A DNA stretch of 64,000 nucleotides from Trichobilharzia regenti (lineage: Eukaryota > Platyhelminthes > Trematoda > Strigeidida > Schistosomatidae). The notes below the pieces were generated by a model. The model ran no database searches, had not been told where the DNA came from, and saw nothing but the letters and a program-made list of their open reading frames with translations. Of the stretch, positions 59,188 to 64,000 are shown piece after piece. Position numbers and translations under genes: made by a program. Where the stretch lies: positions 55,935,112-55,999,111 of the forward strand of contig OX235265.1 in assembly GCA_944472135.2 (NCBI GenBank). Direction: 5' to 3'. The stretch's first letter is position 1. Each line of letters opens with the position of its first letter.

Positions 59188-60336
59188 ACAGTCTCTCTTT
59201 ACAGAGCTCACTATTCCGTACGTTTCTTTCTCTTGCTCAGTGCTTTGTTAAATAAATCATTATCTTTCTGTGCTTCTTCCTAACCTGTTAAGCGGTGTAG
59301 TAGTTTAGTTTGCCTTTCGAAAGTAGCCATTCATATTACAACAACTTCCGCTGTGAGTTAAAACCTGATATGAAGAAATATGTGCATATGACAGATATAT
59401 AATAGGAAAAATGAGAGACATCGTCAGTAGAACTGGCACTCTCAAAAGCAGGTTGGTGATGACTGCAGATCTGTATGTCTGCAAGTGAAAGCATATAGGA
59501 ACTACCTATAGTTATGGGACTGCACTGAATTATGATACCGCTTTGAAGGTTAAGTCACCTCGAAATGAATAAATGTCATATATTCAAAACAAAGGACTGT
59601 CAGATGAACAACATTTTGTCATTTCGTCCACTGTCATTGCATCTGTTATCATATCGTTGTTTTCAATACCACATGGTAACCTGATCTCCAGTATAATAAT
59701 ATGAGATGTCAGCATACGAGTTGGAGTTATGTCACTTCTGAGTGCCGTGATTTATCTGTAAAGATAATGGGTAGTTTCACTGATCACACAGTTGCTTTTA
59801 GTAGTATTACTCCCTGATATCGCGCATAGTTTGAGACTTAAACTAACAGATCGACCATTTTGACTGCAATTGTCCCTGCACCGTTGTTTTTCGAGCGTTC
59901 GCTCGTAAACAGGATATATATCTCTTTGCTCTACGACCACAAAGTCACTCTTCTTTACTGTTTCCGCAAGGTTCAAGGCTTGCTGTCGTATCTTCAACTG
60001 TAATCGTTCATATTGTATCTAGTTTCTTGGCACACTTGCAGAATATCATTTAAGATGCCCAGGCATCCAAAATGTAGTTTACTCCCTTCTTAATCAGATC
60101 TTCTGCATGACCTTTTACTGCCCCATACATTTATTCTTTCATAAAGTCTCTAATTTCTTTTCCTTGACTTATGAGCTTCACACCGGTGTTGATATTTCTA
60201 CCAAGTTTGAATAACTGATTAGCAAATATTCAATATTTCAAACTGGGTCGAAAATCTCGTCCGGAAATTTAGCAGTCAAAGTTTGCTCAGTGACAACTTT
60301 GATAGGTTAACAAGTTTTATCTTTACTGAATCCCTG

Positions 60337-60338
<2 letters not shown>
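59188..60338. other. No firm features; possible coding relic at 59.75-60.2 kb
   Basis: The minus strand at 60000-60220 reads GRNINTGVKLISQGKEIRDF and after a stop GHAEDLIKKGVNYILDAWAS, continuing with shifts to 59752. This looks like a decayed gene or element that I do not recognise. Confidence 0.35.

Positions 60339-60376
<38 letters not shown>
60339..60376. repeat. (TA)n microsatellite
   Basis: A pure AT-dinucleotide run of about 37 bp. Confidence 0.92.
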
Positions 60377-60959
60377 GTTTCAGGCATTGCAACTGATACG
60401 AGCTTTAGGATGGTGTGAGTTTTGATGACACGCAAATTGGTTTCATACTTATTTTCCTGCTTAAGCTCTGATTATATACAATTTCATCAAAACTTATGCT
60501 ATACTCACATTCGCAACACCTTTTTCAACAGGTAAGGAAAATTTATTTATTTCATTCTTGCTTTGACAGATGACCAATGCAACTGCGATGCATAAGTGAA
60601 TTCTTCACGGGGGAGTGAGAATTTTCATGTAGTCGGATTTGAAGGAATACGCGAATAACAATGCAAAATTTTGCAATGTATTTGATATGCTTAAGCTTGA
60701 AATGGTTTCACAAGGTTAAAAGATTTATCACTCCCCTGAAATATTCAGTGGTCTTATATGTTTAGAGGCGATGGCCGTTAACTTTCGTGTCAGCATGTTT
60801 TGATTTTGTCTGATCCATATTGCGGTGAAGTTTCTTTCAGTCACATTTTCAGATACATCAGGCTACTGAGGGACATACCACTGCATGCATTTATAGTTAT
60901 CATTAGGCGTTGTGGATAAATATATATATATTCACAGACAATTCAGAGAAGGAAATTTC

Positions 60960-61575
60960 TTTCTTGTGGCAAGTGTGGAAAAGTGTGTTACCACCTACTA
61001 CTGGGGGTTTTCATGTTTGTAAAAGATACATAAATGATACCTTCACCATATGTAACAAAGATGCCGACACCAAAGTGACAACGAAGGGGCTCAGTGATTA
61101 TCACCAGTCAGTCAGCTTTATTTCGAGATCCGAGATTAACTCCGAACTTCACATTTTGGATGTCTTGTTGGAAAGGAAATATGATGGTTGACTTCAGATG
61201 ATATGTAGATGACATACTACAGACTTTTGCCACTTCACTGTGTGTTTATAAATTCAGTGGTTCTTGTGGAGCTAGTTATATTGGCGGCACAAATATCATA
61301 ACTTCTAAATGCATCTCAGAACACAGTCCAGTATGTTTATACAAAGAACAATGCAAGCCACTTACTAGCTCACTTCTTTCGTACCTGTTGAACTCAGAAC
61401 ATGCAGCTCCACTGTACTTCCATCTCGGAATTATCAACAAAGGAGGGCCTAATGGTAGAATGGGTATAATTTTTGAACATTTGTATATGGCGGAGGTGCT
61501 AGAGATTCATCAACGTAACCCCAGACTAAGTGTGTAGAAAATGTTTGTCCAGTCTCTTCTTCCACCTAAGTCTTG
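60960..61575 (+). mobile_element. PLE fragment (lineage B), plus strand
   Basis: Motif C region as CKRYINDTFTICNKD (first catalytic Asp changed to Asn) and ELHILDVLLERKYDG, then after a stop the GIY-YIG domain (VYKFSGSCGASYIGGTNIIT, then SEHSPVCLYK) and the end KMFVQSLLPPK. Inactive. Confidence 0.8.
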
Positions 61576-61793
61576 AACTACTGTCTACTTATCTGCTTCC
61601 ATTTTTAGTAATAAATTCCCTGTTATTAGTCCTTGCTTATCAGTCTTTTGTGCACTTTACTATCTTTCTTTCTCATCTTATTCACACTTATCAATTGGAC
61701 ACTCAACCATCTTGCTGATCAATTAATAATGATTATGACATTATCAAATTTCAACCCCTTACTTCCGTTATATCAACGATCATTAGGTAATTT

Positions 61794-61805
61794 AATCTCA
61801 TCTTT
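61794..61805. repeat. Target-site duplication of SINE B copy 2, left
   Basis: AATCTCATCTTT, repeated exactly at 62033-62044. Confidence 0.85.
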
Positions 61806-62032
61806 TTTTCCTTCACGTTCCCCAATGGAACATAGGGCTTCAAGTTAGTGGCTTGAAGTTTCTGTAGCAGTGTGTTGTTTTGTAGAATAGGTTGCTAGCC
61901 TCATGCCCAACCTTTCCTCTTTACCAGCATTATTTCTTGCTTGGCGAGGTAAAGGAGTGCGTCAGCCGGGAATCGAACCCCGGTCCATGTGCATGTTCGG
62001 CAAGCGTCCTAACCGCTATGCCACTGACGCAC
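61806..62032 (-). mobile_element. tRNA-derived SINE, type B (RTE-type tail), copy 2
   Basis: Same structure as the copy at 58.9 kb: minus-strand head TGCGTCAGTGGCATAGCGGT, B-box-like GGGGTTCGATTCCC, body and RTE-type tail. A perfect 12-bp duplication AATCTCATCTTT flanks it, so its ends are defined and retrotransposition is the likely mode of arrival. Confidence 0.9.
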
Positions 62033-62044
62033 AATCTCATCTTT
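62033..62044. repeat. Target-site duplication of SINE B copy 2, right
   Basis: AATCTCATCTTT, identical to 61794-61805. Confidence 0.85.
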
Positions 62045-62180
62045 AGGAATCACTTATGTCACATATTCCCACAACTCAATAATAGACTGCTATCACTTTT
62101 AGTAAATACAATTACGATTGTACAGCTTTGCAAGATAACTTCATCGGTAAAGAAGTGTCTTTCATTTAATTGGTGTTTGA

Positions 62181-62217
<37 letters not shown>

Positions 62218-62245
62218 GATATACATAGATATACATATATATATA
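62181..62245. repeat. (TA)n microsatellite with ACATAGAT units
   Basis: AT dinucleotide run followed by ACATAGAT repeats. Confidence 0.9.
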
Positions 62246-63742
62246 TGAACAGATTGTAAAAGGTCAGATTGGATCACTACACATGAAAATCAGTAACACC
62301 GCTGTTCAGATATTATGAATGTTTACAGGAAAACAGAAATTTTGTTTTTCGGAAGAAAATGAGGTTTATTGCAGTGTAAGTTCTACAGAGTACTGCTCCG
62401 AATCTTATTTAAGTTGTCAGACTTTAGTAATTAGACTTCACAGTTAAATCAACATCATTTTAGGAATGGTCGGATGAGTTAGTGTAGGCTTGTGTTTGAG
62501 ACTACTGTATCATTCTAAAGAATTTGATGTACAACATATTTTAAAATGGCTACAAGGATACATTAAATCGCATAACCGAATTGATCCTGGGAATAGATGC
62601 CCAACTTTATCTACAGCAAATCCCATTGAAGACACTAGTCATTAAATTAGTTTTAACACTTTCCTTAAGCTCATAAACAAAAGTTAAACTTGTTAAAGCT
62701 CAAATCATTAAACAGTTCAAACCTGTTTCATGTGATCAGAAATTCTTTATTATATTAAATGTGACTTGGTAATTCAGTTTTAAGACAATAAGATTTCCCC
62801 CCTTTATTTCTTACATTTTCCACGAGTCACATCTTTAAATTAACATTCTGATGGATGTTGTTTCGGTACTGATCTTTTCAAACCTGTAAATTTCTGTACA
62901 AATATGTCTGACAGGTAAGTGTATGATTGAAATGTTCGAAATGTGCTGCTAGGGTACAATATGCGAGTCAGACAAGGTATTTTCACTGCCATCATCAGTG
63001 CAACTTAAGAAGAACAACCAAGAAAAGAAATTATTTGAGGTTATATTAATGCAGAAGACTTCTAACAATAACTTCGGATCTTCACTGATGATTATTCATT
63101 AATGTAGATAAAATTATGTTTTAATTATAGACAGTATATGACTGAAAGAAACTCTCTGTTTCATGAATGACTATAAAATTATCAAAGGAAATAAAATATC
63201 ATAAATATCAACGATGGTGTCAGTGAAAAACATTTTGAAAATAATTAAATGACGGAGACAGAATCTCACAGTGCTTACAATTTTCAGGGTGCAAAAGCTA
63301 GACAACAGTTCAGTGGAACTCGGTTCGTTCAGTAGAGATGAAAAGCTTTTCTTAATTATATAGTTATATACATAATTTTTAGCGGTTTCTTGTGACTGAA
63401 AATAGTACTGGCTAGTTCACTTACAAAGTAGAACATAATTAGGATCAATAATATATGGATCTTTAACCAAGGGAGAATAAAATGAAGACTACATTGTTAC
63501 AGTTATCAGAACAGTAAATAGATGGAATTTCATTTGAATGTTCAGAAGAGAACAGGTAAACTGAACTTACAAAAGAAAAAATATGCTCACAAACATGCAG
63601 GGATGTTTGCTTGCATAACGTTATATTTCCGAAAAATTTTCTGCATAAATGATGATAGCTACCTTAATGCAATTAATACAACTCCTAAAACAATTGTTGG
63701 CATACATTATATATATATAATTAGAAGTTTTCTGTATCTTAC
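62246..63742. other. Intron-like stretch without recognised features
   Basis: AT-rich. It lies downstream of the exon at the right edge and presumably belongs to its intron. Confidence 0.4.
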
Positions 63743-64000
63743 GGTGGACAACCGAAGCTAGCATCATCGACATTAACAACTTGATGAGTACAATTATCAT
63801 TAATCCATCCCAAATCGATAACATTATTAGCATCTTCATGAGTATCAGGTTGCCAGGATACATTGTAAGATAAGCCTTGGTGTTCAGAGGGAACAAAAGA
63901 TGTTTCTGTTTGATCTGTACTAATATGAGTAGCAGTGTTTGTTTCTGAATCACACCAATAATAAATGTTTGAAGATGAATCAAATAATTCAAAAATTTTA
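63743..64000 (-). CDS. Exon of an unidentified gene entering from the right edge
   Basis: The minus strand is open for 85 codons from the window edge to a consensus donor (GTAAGA at 63742-63737), leaving phase 2. The peptide is Ser/Thr/Asp-rich with Trp and Cys (SSSNIYYWCDSETNTATHIS, then VIDLGWINDNCTHQVVNVDD) and differs from all retroelements here. The codon pattern is regular, unlike the overlapping hydrophobic frame. Whether it belongs to the same gene as the exons at 48-50 kb is unknown. Confidence 0.6.

Noticed and set aside
58965..59283. ORFs containing Tyr-Ile repeats
   Set aside because: Translations of (TA)n microsatellites.
63621..63992. Hydrophobic minus-strand ORF of 123 codons
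   Set aside because: It overlaps the better-supported exon 63743-64000 in another frame and has a Leu/Ile/Met excess typical of shadows.
1..64000. CRISPR arrays, bacterial operons, ribosome-binding sites, rRNA genes
   Set aside because: None seen. Spliced genes and retroelements show this is eukaryotic nuclear DNA, and the periodic runs are microsatellites.

Overview
The window looks like AT-rich nuclear DNA of a blood fluke (Schistosoma or a close relative). The reasons are a split gene with tiny exons and introns that are short at its 5' end and long at its 3' end, together with SR2-like (RTE) and CR1-like LINEs, Penelope-like elements (PLEs), a Ty3/gypsy LTR element, and tRNA-type SINEs, one family of which carries a hammerhead ribozyme fold like the schistosome Sm-alpha repeat. 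The genus is an inference; no species call is possible from the sequence alone.

The main host gene is on the minus strand. I could piece together a complete NAP1-like nucleosome assembly protein (histone chaperone) from 12 exons between 47836 and 9323. The phases all fit and the coding sequence is 1185 nt (394 aa plus stop). Its exons include 17-, 23-, 20- and 24-nt pieces, and its first intron is only 26 nt. The other introns reach 8.3 kb and are filled with retroelements. A second, unrecognised minus-strand gene (exons 49851-49919, 49371-49553, 47988-48113) ends 151 bp upstream of the NAP1L start codon, with an ATTAAA and a 3' splice-site-like TTCCAG in the gap. This suggests a two-gene unit resolved by spliced-leader trans-splicing. 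A further minus-strand exon enters from the right edge (63743-64000).

Everything else recognisable is repeat. From left to right: Sm-alpha-like SINE and RTE scraps (2.1-3.8 kb); a nearly intact CR1-like LINE (5.0-8.1 kb); head-to-head PLE fragments (10.0-11.9 kb); an RTE copy (13.9-16.2 kb); a PLE with GIY-YIG domain (16.7-17.9 kb); inverted SINE pairs (19.7-20.3 and 25.1-25.5 kb); RTE and SINE scraps (27.5-28.9 kb); an LTR element with intact pol but no gag (29.1-32.7 kb); an RTE copy (33.2-34.8 kb); a PLE with inverted terminal repeats that is itself interrupted by a second PLE fragment with a 13-bp target duplication (37.9-40.6 kb); a 0.7-kb near-perfect inverted repeat around RTE debris (44.4-46.9 kb); and from 48.6 to 62.0 kb a dense mix of SINE, PLE and RTE pieces, including a second copy of the same frameshifted RTE seen at 33 kb.

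The elements appear linked. Two SINE families share one tRNA-like head, but one has the 3' tail of the CR1-like LINE and the other the 3' tail, and apparently part of the 5' region, of the RTE LINE. This implies that each is mobilised by a different LINE present in the same window.
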